Positions 43,289 to 52,703 of a DNA stretch of 64,000 bases are shown in pieces. The DNA is from a bacterium. Its GTDB lineage: Archaea > Nanoarchaeota > Nanoarchaeia > Woesearchaeales > UBA10216. A program made the translations under genes and the position numbers. The notes beneath the pieces are model-generated. The model did not search any database. It saw only the letters and a program-made list of their open reading frames with translations, and was not told where the DNA came from. Position 1 is the stretch's first letter. Each line of letters begins with the position of its first letter. The stretch spans positions 62,001 through 126,000 of the forward strand of contig JAAGZO010000966.1 of NCBI GenBank assembly GCA_024206195.1. The letters run 5' to 3'.

Positions 43289-44061
43289 TTAGGGAAGAAA
43301 TAGGGTATATCGATTTGGCTTTTGTTGTTGATACAACAAGTTCGATGACTACCGTTCTGCGTGGATTTAAGGAAGTAATGCTAAGTTCAGTGCAAAACTT
43401 GGTTACCAATTTTCTTGGTAGAGAATGTCCTATTAGTTTAAGCATCGGTTTAATAGAGTATAGAGATCACCCACCACAGGATAGGAGTTTTGTGTATAGG
43501 GTTCATGATTTTATGAAACCTGAATTACTATACCCTATAATTAGGCAGCTTTGTGCAGAAGGTGGGGGCGACTGGTCTGAGTCTGTTCTGGACGGATTAT
43601 ATGCTTGTGCGACAGAGTTAAGTTGGAGAGAGAGATCTCATAGAGTATCTATTTTGATAGGTGATGCTCCTCCGCATGGTTTAAATTCCTTGTCAGGTTG
43701 GGGAGATGAATTTCCAGATGGCTGTCCAGACGGACATACTGCAGTTGAAGTGTGTAACCTTCTTGAAGGAAAGGGGATAAAGCCTTATGCTATTGCTACA
43801 GACGAGTCTGTTTTCGATATTTTTAGTTTATTATCCAGTTGTGGATGTGTTACATCAAGTCCAAATAAGGCTATATCTATTGTACAGAATTTAGTATACA
43901 TAGAGATGTCCTCTGTTGAAAAGGATTATAAGATTTATGATAAGTATTCGAGCGATATAGCACTTGAAGAACTAGCTGAGTTTACGAAGATGTCTTTGGA
44001 AGAGGTCTACAGAAGTCTTGGCAGGCTTGTGGCTATTGGAGCTATTAATGAGTCTTTATAG
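43285..44061 (+). CDS. VWA-domain protein
   Basis: 258 residues, overlapping the Ro60 gene by ATGA. The MIDAS start is IDLAFVVDTTSSMTTVLRGF (D-x-T-x-S), with GGDWSESVLDGLYACATELS and ILIGDAPPHG downstream, the classic pattern of metal-binding VWA proteins. The C-terminal 50 residues look like a small winged-helix-type module (LEELAEFTKMSLEEVYRSLG). It probably works with the Ro60-like protein or the E1/JAMM pair. Confidence 0.85.
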   Translation: MIREEIGYIDLAFVVDTTSSMTTVLRGFKEVMLSSVQNLVTNFLGRECPISLSIGLIEYRDHPPQDRSFVYRVHDFMKPELLYPIIRQLCAEGGGDWSESVLDGLYACATELSWRERSHRVSILIGDAPPHGLNSLSGWGDEFPDGCPDGHTAVEVCNLLEGKGIKPYAIATDESVFDIFSLLSSCGCVTSSPNKAISIVQNLVYIEMSSVEKDYKIYDKYSSDIALEELAEFTKMSLEEVYRSLGRLVAIGAINESL

Positions 44062-44857
44062 TAAGATACGGAAAGAAGTAAATGCTTTTCTTGAAGGAAC
44101 ATTTGTTGCTCCTTATCTTGGTGGAAGAGTTGCAACATTAATATCTAATTTGGTTTGTACACTTGATATTAGCGATCCTCCAGAATATGGTTGGTATGTT
44201 TTTGAGCCTCAAAATATCGTGTTAGCATCCGTGGTAAGAGCAGCAAGTATTGGAGAAATAGAAGAATACATGCTTGGTTTGCCTTATCAGCAAAGACTTG
44301 TTTTATTTAGGAGTCTTGGTAATGGTTTTTGGTTAGCTGTTGGAAATGATTTAAAGGTTAGTAAAATTTCTCTTGTTACTGGAGCCAGTAGGTTTGACTG
44401 TGTATTTGGAAGAGCTGTAGTATATAGTTCTGATTCTTATCTTTACTATGGAGATGCTTCAACAGGCCCAGTTGCAGACGAAATTAGGCTACGTTTTGTT
44501 TCTGGTGGATCGGCTGAAGATGTTCAAGGTGTTTCTCCGGCTGAGTGTGTAGCTTATGATTTAGCTAAACAAACTGAACGAGCGTTAGAGAAGAAAAGGC
44601 ATCGCCGTGATCTTGAGGGGCGACTGCTAAACGCAGCAGAACATTCCTCAGCTCAAATAATTGAGTATGTTGAGTCTGAAGATAATGTAACGGTTAGATA
44701 TAGAGTTCTTTTGGAGAATGGTTCTTATGGTAGTGTTCATAGATCCGTTTTTGATAAGCGTAATCTTAACGCAGTGACAGCCGGGTTTTGTATGGCTGGA
44801 ACTGATAGGTTACATGATTTTCAAACAGTTATTAACGTAGTGAGGCACGATTTGTAA
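44048..44857 (+). CDS. Hypothetical protein of the second E1/JAMM cassette
   Basis: 269 residues; the ATG at 44048 overlaps the VWA gene by 14 bases and its stop overlaps the JAMM gene (TAATG), so it is firmly in this operon. Not recognised. A central beta-rich region (GNGFWLAVGNDLKVSKISLV) precedes a charged helix (LAKQTERALEKKRHRRDLEGR). By position it corresponds to the E2- or B-type component of PRTRC-like cassettes, but no E2 cysteine motif is evident. Confidence 0.55.
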   Translation: MSLYSKIRKEVNAFLEGTFVAPYLGGRVATLISNLVCTLDISDPPEYGWYVFEPQNIVLASVVRAASIGEIEEYMLGLPYQQRLVLFRSLGNGFWLAVGNDLKVSKISLVTGASRFDCVFGRAVVYSSDSYLYYGDASTGPVADEIRLRFVSGGSAEDVQGVSPAECVAYDLAKQTERALEKKRHRRDLEGRLLNAAEHSSAQIIEYVESEDNVTVRYRVLLENGSYGSVHRSVFDKRNLNAVTAGFCMAGTDRLHDFQTVINVVRHDL

Positions 44858-45291
44858 TGAGTAATGCAGAAATTAGTTATGCTCTTATTGGAAAAATTCT
44901 TGGACCTATTGCAGCGGGTTTCCTACAGTATAAGACTGTTGGTAGTGAATCTAGTGTAGATGTGGATTATAATTCAGCTATGCATAGAGAAGATGCTGTG
45001 GGGGATGTAATTGGTTTTTATCATACTCATATTGTTAAATCTACTTCTCCAAGTGACAGAGATATTTCTTTTTATAGGGCGTGGTGCCATTGTTTTAATA
45101 AGCCTTTATTATGCCTAATATCATCAAGCGACAGACTTTTTGTGCGGGCCTTTATCTTTAAGTACCCTTGTATAGGTTATGGGGAGCTTTATCCAGTATA
45201 TGTAAAACATAGGGCTTTCCTTGTTTGGCTGTCTGAACCAAAACGACGTACTATTGGAGGAGAAGATCAATGTTGCATGGCCCTCTCATGA
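44857..45291 (+). CDS. JAMM/MPN metallopeptidase-like protein, cassette 2
   Basis: 144 residues. GFYHTHIVKSTSPSDRDIS carries HxH followed by D at the x10 position expected for a JAMM zinc site, with a candidate Glu near residue 30. The fold strands before (FLQYKTVG, DVDYNS) are consistent. It precedes an E1-like gene, the same pairing as at 32.1-33.5 kb. Relation to PRTRC protein A or RadC-type JAB domains is possible. Ends inside the next gene. Confidence 0.7.
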   Translation: MSNAEISYALIGKILGPIAAGFLQYKTVGSESSVDVDYNSAMHREDAVGDVIGFYHTHIVKSTSPSDRDISFYRAWCHCFNKPLLCLISSSDRLFVRAFIFKYPCIGYGELYPVYVKHRAFLVWLSEPKRRTIGGEDQCCMALS

Positions 45292-45938
45292 GAGAAGTTT
45301 CTCTCTATGACAAGAAAAAGTTTTTAAACTTCCTACGTCTTAATGTAGCATATTGTGGGCTTGGATCAGTTGGAAGTGTTTTTTCAGATCATATGGTTCG
45401 GCAGGGGTTTGGTGCTTCTGGAACAACTCTTTTAGTTGACTGTGGTGTTGTACGAGATCATAACCGAGGTCCTCAAATTTACAATGGAAGAGAGGTTGGT
45501 CAGAAAAAAGCGACTGTTATGTATAAACGCTTTTATGAATCAGCTCGTGTAAAAGCTGTGGCTATGCATAAGCGTATAGATTTTTCTACTGTTGATAGAT
45601 CTTTGAAGGGATCTGACATTATAATTGATTCTTTTGATAATCATGAGTCCAGAAAGATTGTTAGTGATTGGTGTAGACAAAGTTCTAAGTTATGTTTACA
45701 CTTGGGTATGTCGCCTAGTGGTTATGTTGAGTCTTTTTGGGATAATAGAGGATACGTAGTTCCAGGTGATATAACTAATCCGGAGGATGATATATGTGAA
45801 TACAGCCTTTCTAGAAATTACGTAGCTGGAGTTGTTTTTATAGGGTGTAGAAGCTTATTAGATTATTATTTACGGGGTAAAGGTCTAAGGAACTATTCTT
45901 TGGATCTTGGAGAGCCCATTAGTATTCGTTGTTTTTAG
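45270..45938 (+). CDS. E1-like/ThiF-family protein, cassette 2
   Basis: 222 residues; ATG 45270 has GGAGGAG eight bases upstream. VAYCGLGSVGSVFSDHMVRQ is the glycine-rich nucleotide loop, LLVDCGVVRDHNRGPQIYN corresponds to the acidic strand plus the N-x-x-RQ-like segment, and IIIDSFDNHESRKIV is the typical D-x-x-D-N-x-x-x-R strand. A cysteine in DICEYSLSR could be catalytic. Smaller and more diverged than the E1-like protein at 32770, so it probably serves a different ubiquitin-like partner (perhaps 40789). Confidence 0.75.
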   Translation: MLHGPLMREVSLYDKKKFLNFLRLNVAYCGLGSVGSVFSDHMVRQGFGASGTTLLVDCGVVRDHNRGPQIYNGREVGQKKATVMYKRFYESARVKAVAMHKRIDFSTVDRSLKGSDIIIDSFDNHESRKIVSDWCRQSSKLCLHLGMSPSGYVESFWDNRGYVVPGDITNPEDDICEYSLSRNYVAGVVFIGCRSLLDYYLRGKGLRNYSLDLGEPISIRCF

Positions 45939-45967
45939 ATTTTTATTTGCTTTTTAGGGTGTTTGTT

Positions 45968-46177
45968 TTGGTAATTACTGATAATTTGATCGGGAAAACT
46001 GTTTCCGGTTATGTTTTGGATGATAAATTTTTTGAACTATTTTTGTGCGATAATAACGAAACTTTTATTTTGGTTGTTAGGCCCTCCTTTGAGGGTATTC
46101 GTGATTCTTATATTGATGTTGTTAGGGACGTAACGTCTCTCACCCTTAGTGAAAAGTCTCTTTTTGGTGTTGAATAG
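45968..46177 (+). CDS. Small hypothetical protein
   Basis: 69 residues from a TTG (alternative starts upstream overlap the E1-like gene). Strand-rich and acidic, no recognised family. The U-rich region before it lacks a Shine-Dalgarno sequence, so confidence in the start is low. Confidence 0.4.
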   Translation: MVITDNLIGKTVSGYVLDDKFFELFLCDNNETFILVVRPSFEGIRDSYIDVVRDVTSLTLSEKSLFGVE

Positions 46178-46211
46178 GAGGTTCTTTTCACTCAGTGGAG
46201 GTTTATTAAGA

Positions 46212-46763
46212 GTGGAAAATTCTTCTGTTGAGTTTTTTGTTAATGTCGAAGAAAATGAAGATTATTTATCTGTAGTCCCAGATCAGTTTTTCTGGGGAAC
46301 AATCGACACTATTTTAGAAGAGTACTCTGTATACTCTGGAGAATTTGGTGAGTCAAGAGTTGGCTTCAGGGAATTTAAGAGTGCTATAGAAACCTCATTA
46401 ACATATGAAGATACAGTAAACGTTATTATGGATCGTTTAGCGTATCTGATAGAGTCCTTAGGATATGTTGTTATTGAAGGGGTCGGAGCGGATGATGAAT
46501 TTTCTGATTTGTATATAGGTAATGAAACTGTATCAGTAGAATCTGCTACTGGTGAACTTATTGCAGTTGACGATTCTAATCTTTGGGTTTTAGAAAACGC
46601 AACTGAAATTTTATTGTGGGATCTGTATACTGGATCGGCAAATTTTAGTGAGTGCAACATAAGTTTAGTTAGTGAAGATGATCATTTTGAAGCGTATATG
46701 GAAGAAGATGGTAGTTATAGTTATCCTGGTTTTGGTCCGTGGTCTGATGACTGGATGTTATGA
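46212..46763 (+). CDS. Acidic hypothetical protein
   Basis: 183 residues; GTG 46212 is chosen because GGAGG lies at 46197-46201. Very acidic throughout (NVEENEDYLSVVPD, SEDDHFEAYMEEDGSY) with a C-terminal PGFGPWSDDWML. Its stop overlaps the radical SAM gene (ATGA). A small acidic protein directly before a radical SAM/SPASM-like enzyme could be its substrate or partner, but this is speculation. Confidence 0.5.
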   Translation: MENSSVEFFVNVEENEDYLSVVPDQFFWGTIDTILEEYSVYSGEFGESRVGFREFKSAIETSLTYEDTVNVIMDRLAYLIESLGYVVIEGVGADDEFSDLYIGNETVSVESATGELIAVDDSNLWVLENATEILLWDLYTGSANFSECNISLVSEDDHFEAYMEEDGSYSYPGFGPWSDDWML

Positions 46764-47770
46764 AATATTACTTTAGAAATTATGTCTACTTTAATTCTAA
46801 GAACTACAATTTCTTATACAATACTGATAGCGGATTTTTTGCTAGGTGGGGTAGTAAGCTATCGATAGATTCATTATACTCTCCATATGGACCGGAAATA
46901 ATTGATTTTGAGTTGTCAACTAAGTGTTCACTTGGTTGCAGCTATTGCTACAAAAGTAATTTATCTACGGGTAGGCTTGCTAGTTCCGTAGTTATTACTA
47001 ATGTTCTTAATTCTTTACAGTATAAGCTTTCCCCATTGGTGCAGGCAGCATTTGGAGTTGGGAATACTATACCAAACAATATAAGGTATGCGCGGTGGTT
47101 ATATAATAATAGTGGGGTAGTAACTAATCTGACTCTTCCAGCAATATTTTCTGGTGATTTAACAGCTTTGGAAGGCTTTCACACTATGGCGGTTTCTTAT
47201 AGTGGAGATATTCAAAGGTGTGTAGATTCAGTACTCTTTCTTAATACTATTCCTACAGTTAAAAGGGTAAATATTCAGGTTGTTCTTTCTAAGGAAACTC
47301 TTCCACAGCTTTATTCTTTGATAAGCGCCTGGAATGTTTACTTTAAAAGTAACTTAAATCCTTCACTTATTCTTTTATTTGTTAAAAAAAAGGGAAGGGC
47401 AATTTCCTATTCTTCTGTGGATTGGAACGAGTTAGATAATCTTGTATCTCTACTGTGTAACCAAGGAATTCAGATAGGGTCTGATTCTTGCGGTTATCAC
47501 CGGTTGCGGAGAACTTTTGATCGCCTTGGTGTGCCGTATGATATAGTATTTATGGATTCTTGTGAAGCTACTAGATTTTCTATTTATGCTAATCTTCGTG
47601 GAGAGTTTTTTCCGTGTAGTTTTGCGGAGGGAGAACCTGGTTGGGAGAGAGGAATACCGGTATCAAGTGTTAGATCTTTTTTAGAAGATGTTTGGTTTTC
47701 GGAACGCTTTTGTTTATTCAGAGAAAAGTTACTATCAAGCGGGTGTACATGCCCGTTATTTGATATATGA
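46760..47770 (+). CDS. Radical SAM protein with SPASM-like C-terminus
   Basis: 336 residues. STKCSLGCSYCYKSN near residue 55 is the CxxxCxxC 4Fe-4S motif. The C-terminal third has SCEATRFSIYANLRGEFFPC and SSGCTCPLF, a cysteine set like the auxiliary-cluster (SPASM/twitch) region of peptide- and protein-modifying radical SAM enzymes. The start overlaps the acidic protein gene. Substrate unknown; a neighbouring small protein or the ubiquitin-like system is a candidate. Confidence 0.8.
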   Translation: MKYYFRNYVYFNSKNYNFLYNTDSGFFARWGSKLSIDSLYSPYGPEIIDFELSTKCSLGCSYCYKSNLSTGRLASSVVITNVLNSLQYKLSPLVQAAFGVGNTIPNNIRYARWLYNNSGVVTNLTLPAIFSGDLTALEGFHTMAVSYSGDIQRCVDSVLFLNTIPTVKRVNIQVVLSKETLPQLYSLISAWNVYFKSNLNPSLILLFVKKKGRAISYSSVDWNELDNLVSLLCNQGIQIGSDSCGYHRLRRTFDRLGVPYDIVFMDSCEATRFSIYANLRGEFFPCSFAEGEPGWERGIPVSSVRSFLEDVWFSERFCLFREKLLSSGCTCPLFDI

Positions 47771-47785
47771 TCAAAAGGAGCTAAA

Positions 47786-48694
47786 ATGAGGAATGTAGTG
47801 GAAATTTTGGGTTTGCTGGAAGATATCAATAATGTTAATCAAGTTGCTGTAATTAGCTATCCTCAGCTTAAGTCTATTGGGTATATAGAAGTCTCTGCAC
47901 ATATTGCCGAGGCTGTTGGCAATAGTAACAAGGAAAGTATCGGGTACTCGTGGTGTAAAACTATAGAGAATTCTACAGGTTTTTTTCCTGTAGTTGTAGA
48001 TCTTGCTCGTAACTTCTGTTTTAAAATTACATCTGGTCGGGTAGACGATATATTTTCTGGTGTGGTTAGAGATAATCTTCCCTACGCTTTGGGAAGATCG
48101 ACAGTTAGATGGTGTCCTTTAGCTGTAGATAAAATGATTGGTTCCTCAGCGGGAAAAGAACTTGCTGATCCGTTATCACCGGGCGATGATTTAAGTGATT
48201 TTATGGGGAAGTTTGGGATAGATTACTCAGAGGTGTCTCCTATTGTTATGGAAGTTCTTTTGGTAGCCTTTACAGTGACTAAAGAAATATCGTTTGATAC
48301 GTCCTCAATTACTAGTTTTAGGCTCGTATTAAGAAATTTGTGTTTGAATGATGCTGAGTTTAGTGGGGGTATAAATTCATCTTTAGCCGAGATTTTTCCA
48401 GAAGCCGTCAGCGTGGTGCTATCTTCTGGTCCTATTAGTGAGTCTTGTAGTAGATATTTAGATGTAGTAAATGACTTTCGCTTTGCGTCTCTCTATAAGT
48501 ACGAAGCTACGGGAAAAGAAATTCGGGAGCCGATGAAAGTTATGCAAAGTAACAAGGAATTCGATTTACTTAGGTCGAAGCTTTCTTTTCTTAAAAAAGC
48601 AAGAATACTTGAAACGAAAACGGAAGAAAAGTTTGCTCTTGATCATAAAATTGCAGAGATTGAGTGTCAGCTGGTTGGCCAATCTCTCTGTTAA
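47786..48694 (+). CDS. Hypothetical protein
   Basis: 302 residues with a good ribosome-binding site (AAAAGGAG). No recognised family. The C-terminus is a charged helix (RSKLSFLKKARILETKTEEKF) likely to form a coiled coil. Between the radical SAM and the DinG-like genes. Confidence 0.55.
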   Translation: MRNVVEILGLLEDINNVNQVAVISYPQLKSIGYIEVSAHIAEAVGNSNKESIGYSWCKTIENSTGFFPVVVDLARNFCFKITSGRVDDIFSGVVRDNLPYALGRSTVRWCPLAVDKMIGSSAGKELADPLSPGDDLSDFMGKFGIDYSEVSPIVMEVLLVAFTVTKEISFDTSSITSFRLVLRNLCLNDAEFSGGINSSLAEIFPEAVSVVLSSGPISESCSRYLDVVNDFRFASLYKYEATGKEIREPMKVMQSNKEFDLLRSKLSFLKKARILETKTEEKFALDHKIAEIECQLVGQSLC

Positions 48695-48722
48695 TTGGTT
48701 TCTCTATATAGTGTGTGATTTT

Positions 48723-50636
48723 ATGGATCGAATTGGTAGAATTTTTGGTAAGGGAGGTGTTTTGCCTGAGTCTTTTGGCCAATATGAAATTAGGCCTGGC
48801 CAAATAGAGATGAGTAAGGCTATATACAGTTCCATTCTCCGTCGTAATCATTTAGTAATTGAGGCGGGCACAGGGGTTGGGAAAACGTTAGCTTATCTTG
48901 TTCCTTTGAGTATGGATAGTAAGTTGAGTGCTATTATATCAACAGGGACTCGAGCTTTACAGGAACAGCTCTTTTTTAAGGATATTCCGTATGTTAGATC
49001 TGCTATACGCCAAGGATTAAGGGCAGTGTATATAAAGGGTAGATCTAACTATCTCTGTTTACGTCGATTAGAAGACAGTCGTCAAAATGCTTTATTCGAT
49101 AGCAGAGCGGAGATACAAGAGTTTAAAAAAGTAGATAGGTGGTCTTCTTTTACTACTACTGGAGACGTTTCAGAGCTACAAGTTGGCGAGTCCTCCAGAG
49201 TTTGGAAGAGTATTTGTTGCGTAGCTGACTCTTGTCGTGGTAGGAAATGTTCTTTCAATGATACTTGTTTCTTGATGTCAGTAAGAAGAGAAGCTGCTTC
49301 GGCCAACATTATTGTTGTTAATCACCACTTGTTTTTTTCGAATGTTTCTCTTGATCCTAATGGAGGAGGAGGAGTACTCCCAATAGTAGATGTTATAGTT
49401 TTTGATGAAGCACATATGTTGGAGTCTATAGCTACTTCCTTCTTTGGAGAATCTGTATCAAGAAAAAATATAGAGGGTATAGCTACTATGGCAAGTAGTC
49501 TTGTTAATACTCCTGCTGTACCTAAAAGTCTTAGAGAGGAGATTACAGGAGCGTCTAGGGCTCTTTATGGAGATTCCCAGATGTTTTTTAAGTCTATGCC
49601 AAAGTTAAGTGGAAAAGTAGATCTGACAGATATGTCTGGTTCACTTGACTTACTTAGGGATAGGTCTAGATTTCTAGTAGATTCTCTTGATAATCTTAGT
49701 AATAAGTGTAGTTTTTCTCTTCTTGATGATTTAGCCTTAGTTAGTAGGAAATCTGATAGATTTGCAGATTCTATATCGTCCATTCTTGGAATGAAAGATA
49801 CTAATCGGTTTGTCTATTGGGTTGAGTCTCGACCGGATAGTTTTACTCTACATTCATCTCCTGTTGATATCTCATCGAAAATGAGGTCTATAGTTTTTAG
49901 CCGTGGTAGTTCTTGTATTCTTACAAGTGCGACTTTAAGTGTTGAGGGAAATTTCTCGTTTTTTTCGAATAGGATAGGTTTAGGTAGAGAAGAAGGTATA
50001 ACTGTTTCTTCTCCATACAATTTTCGCGAACAGGGACAAATGTATATCCCGCGAAATATGCCGAATCCTAATACAGAAGATTTTAAGGCTAGGGCGGCAT
50101 TAGAAGTATATAATATACTTCTTAGAACTAAAGGAAGGGCTTTCGTTCTATTTACTAGCTTTAGAAATTTGGATTATGTATATAAGTATGTGTCTAGTAA
50201 AGGTCTTCCATATAGATTATTTAAGCAGGGGGATATGGTTAGGAGCGAGATGCTAAGTACATTTCGTCGTGACATTCATTCTGTTTTATTTGCTACTGAC
50301 ACTTTTCGCCAGGGTGTAGATGTGAAGGGCAAGGCTTTAAGTTGTGTTATAGTGGATAAGCTGCCGTTTCCTGTACCTACAGATCCGATAATTAAAGCTA
50401 GGATGGCGTATTGCAAGAATATAAGGCATAGGAATCCGTTTTCCAATTATGTACTTCCGTCTGCGGCTATAAGTCTAAAACAGGCTGTTGGTCGTTTGAT
50501 ACGGAGTATGAGTGATACTGGTGTAGTGTGTATATTAGACGGTAGAATTTTGTCTAATGGTTACGGTAAAACTTTTATTGGGTCTTTACCAGCTTTTCCT
50601 ATAGTAAGGGATATTGATGACATAACTATACTTTAG
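48723..50636 (+). CDS. DinG/XPD-type superfamily 2 helicase
   Basis: 637 residues; ATG 48723 is chosen because upstream in-frame codons overlap the previous gene. YEIRPGQIEMS is the Q-like motif; Walker A is VIEAGTGVGKT; the four cysteines of the Fe-S domain are in CCVADSCRGRKCSFNDTC; motif II is VIVFDEAHML. Motifs V and VI appear as TDTFRQGVDVKG and QAVGRLIRS. DinG-like helicases unwind 5'-3' and process replication intermediates or G-quadruplexes. Confidence 0.9.
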   Translation: MDRIGRIFGKGGVLPESFGQYEIRPGQIEMSKAIYSSILRRNHLVIEAGTGVGKTLAYLVPLSMDSKLSAIISTGTRALQEQLFFKDIPYVRSAIRQGLRAVYIKGRSNYLCLRRLEDSRQNALFDSRAEIQEFKKVDRWSSFTTTGDVSELQVGESSRVWKSICCVADSCRGRKCSFNDTCFLMSVRREAASANIIVVNHHLFFSNVSLDPNGGGGVLPIVDVIVFDEAHMLESIATSFFGESVSRKNIEGIATMASSLVNTPAVPKSLREEITGASRALYGDSQMFFKSMPKLSGKVDLTDMSGSLDLLRDRSRFLVDSLDNLSNKCSFSLLDDLALVSRKSDRFADSISSILGMKDTNRFVYWVESRPDSFTLHSSPVDISSKMRSIVFSRGSSCILTSATLSVEGNFSFFSNRIGLGREEGITVSSPYNFREQGQMYIPRNMPNPNTEDFKARAALEVYNILLRTKGRAFVLFTSFRNLDYVYKYVSSKGLPYRLFKQGDMVRSEMLSTFRRDIHSVLFATDTFRQGVDVKGKALSCVIVDKLPFPVPTDPIIKARMAYCKNIRHRNPFSNYVLPSAAISLKQAVGRLIRSMSDTGVVCILDGRILSNGYGKTFIGSLPAFPIVRDIDDITIL

Positions 50637-50647
50637 TGTTTTTTTTG

Positions 50648-51361
50648 ATGGATACTGAGAAGATTGTGGATGGACATTTGTCGTCCATATTAAACAATCT
50701 TTTAGATAGGAAGTATCTTGAAGGGGTTAGAAGGAGGATATGTGCTGATCACTGCGGAGTTCCATATAGTCTCAGATTGAGGTCAAGCGTTGTTCATTCT
50801 TATTTTGTAAGATTGGGACACGCTTTGGAAAGGATAGTTATTGATCTCATGGATCTACATGGGGTTTTTGTTGCTTATGACTATATGGGATGTAAAGTGC
50901 CGATGTGGGTGTATCAGGACGATATTTCTCTTATTGATAAGCTTTCTAATGTTTCTGATGTTTTGCTTCAGTTACCTTATAATTGTGATAATGAAATGCT
51001 AGATTTTTGTTCTGAGGTGGATCTTTTATTTTATTATCAAGGGGAGTACTATCTTGTAGAAATGAAGTCGAAGTATTATTCTTCTACTTCTACTAAGATT
51101 TCTAAGAAACTTCTTAGGAATTGTGTTGGATTAAGGCGAAGATATGAGTTGTTTACTTCTCCTATTGTTTGCTATTTTTTTTCCGATTTTGTCAGTGACA
51201 GTGTTTTATCTTTAAACTGCTGTCTAACTGGTGAGGAATTTTTTAAAAGGTTTATCCCGGATTTTTCTTATCTTAAGGTTGTAAGTTGTATAGAAAACTT
51301 TGCCAATAATGCTTTATGGGCAAAGCTGGATTTGGCTATAGATATGTGTCTAAATGCTTGA
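50648..51361 (+). CDS. PD-(D/E)XK endonuclease-like protein, possibly TdeIII-like
   Basis: 237 residues; ATG 50648 follows a T-run (no Shine-Dalgarno). RLGHALERIVIDLM, then SEVDLLFYYQGEYYLVEMKSK give the Glu, Asp and E-x-K of the PD-(D/E)XK nuclease core. The pattern resembles TdeIII-type restriction enzymes, but no methyltransferase is next to it, so a repair or host-DNA-degrading nuclease is more likely. Confidence 0.65.
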   Translation: MDTEKIVDGHLSSILNNLLDRKYLEGVRRRICADHCGVPYSLRLRSSVVHSYFVRLGHALERIVIDLMDLHGVFVAYDYMGCKVPMWVYQDDISLIDKLSNVSDVLLQLPYNCDNEMLDFCSEVDLLFYYQGEYYLVEMKSKYYSSTSTKISKKLLRNCVGLRRRYELFTSPIVCYFFSDFVSDSVLSLNCCLTGEEFFKRFIPDFSYLKVVSCIENFANNALWAKLDLAIDMCLNA

Positions 51362-51446
51362 CTTTTTATATACGGCAAGCTAATATATTATATTATTTGT
51401 TGTATTTCAGTTTGTTTGTTTTTGTATTCATTACTGTGTGATTTTT

Positions 51447-52703
51447 ATGTTTGTTAATAGATACGGTCTGTCTGACCGTCTTTTTAATCGTATAGTTTCT
51501 ATTACAGAATCTTTCGATTACGATTTTGATAAGAGTAGAGATTGGGTATCAGCAACTACCCTCTGCTCTCCTCCGAGAGTAGCTGTGCTTAATAGGCGCT
51601 ACGGACATCTTCTTGCTAGTGACCCCTCAGATGCTTTTTTTATGATATTGGGATCTGCGGTACACGAAGCAGTTTGGCTTGGTATGGGAAATGGTAAACT
51701 TTTAAGGCTAAAGGCTGCTTTAGCTGATAAAATTCTTTCCTTTTCTGATTTTACTACTGCTGATATTTTGTCAGCAGTGTCTACGTACAAGGGATCTTTG
51801 AGTAACATAAGTGTGCAAGATCGCTATATATGTGAAAAAAGATATAGAACAGATGTACTTGGACGTTCTTTATCGGGTAAGCTTGATGTTTATGATACTA
51901 TAGAGAAAGAGATCATTGATTATAAACTAACAAGTGTTACTAAAATCATGAAAGCCTCTTTTGGGGATTGGGAGCATCAACTTAATGTTTATGCTTACAT
52001 TCTTCGGTGTAACGGTTTTATTGTTAAAAGTATATGTGTAAATGCTTTATTGAGAGATTGGCAGAGAAGCAAAACTCGTGATAGCGGTTATCCTAAGCAG
52101 CCGATAGTGGAAGTATCACTACCTCTTTGGAGTTTTGAGAGAGCTCGTAGATGGATTGAGGGAAGGGCTTCCCAACTATCTGAAGCTTTTGAGCTTAATG
52201 ACGAAAATTTACCGATCTGTACTATGAAAGAAAGGTGGGAAGATCCAACTACTTGGGCTGTAAGAGAAGTAGCTGGGTACTTTGTAACCAGGGATTCTGT
52301 ACTAACTCTTGTCGAATCTTGTGGAGATGTAGCATTCAGTCTCCGGGAGCTTATCGGGGAGCGTTATTCTACGTCCGATAAGCTGTATGAAGATATCTGC
52401 CGTGTATGCGGCAAAGATTTTGCTGAGTCAAATAGGTTGCGCGTAGAAAGCGCAGTAGGTAATCTAAAACAGGTACCAGGAGGAAAACCTAAGAAGGCTA
52501 TGCGTGTAAGACCTACCTACGAAGAAGCTGTAATTTGGATGGAGGAGACTACAGAGAAAGTTAAATCTGGAAAGAGAGCTTCTGTCGATATGGTAATAGA
52601 AACTAGGGAGGCTGTTCCTAAACGTTGCTATGGAAATTATTGTGGCGTAAGGGACTTTTGTAGTTATTGGAAGTCGCATAGGCTTAATAGGTGGAGAAGC
52701 TAA
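51447..52703 (+). CDS. RecB/Cas4-like PD-(D/E)XK nuclease with terminal cysteine cluster
   Basis: 418 residues. A nuclease core spans SGKLDVYDTIEKEIIDYKLT (D and x-D-Y-K), followed by the helix WEHQLNVYAYILRCNG, typical of motif IV Q-x-x-x-Y in RecB-family nucleases. The C-terminus has CYGNYCGVRDFC, cysteines placed as in the Fe-S cluster of Cas4 and AddB. Probably an exonuclease paired with the RecT/Bet annealase at 58414. Confidence 0.75.
   Translation: MFVNRYGLSDRLFNRIVSITESFDYDFDKSRDWVSATTLCSPPRVAVLNRRYGHLLASDPSDAFFMILGSAVHEAVWLGMGNGKLLRLKAALADKILSFSDFTTADILSAVSTYKGSLSNISVQDRYICEKRYRTDVLGRSLSGKLDVYDTIEKEIIDYKLTSVTKIMKASFGDWEHQLNVYAYILRCNGFIVKSICVNALLRDWQRSKTRDSGYPKQPIVEVSLPLWSFERARRWIEGRASQLSEAFELNDENLPICTMKERWEDPTTWAVREVAGYFVTRDSVLTLVESCGDVAFSLRELIGERYSTSDKLYEDICRVCGKDFAESNRLRVESAVGNLKQVPGGKPKKAMRVRPTYEEAVIWMEETTEKVKSGKRASVDMVIETREAVPKRCYGNYCGVRDFCSYWKSHRLNRWRS

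Noticed and set aside
50648..51361. Type II restriction-modification system
   Set aside because: The nuclease pattern is present but there is no DNA methyltransferase nearby.
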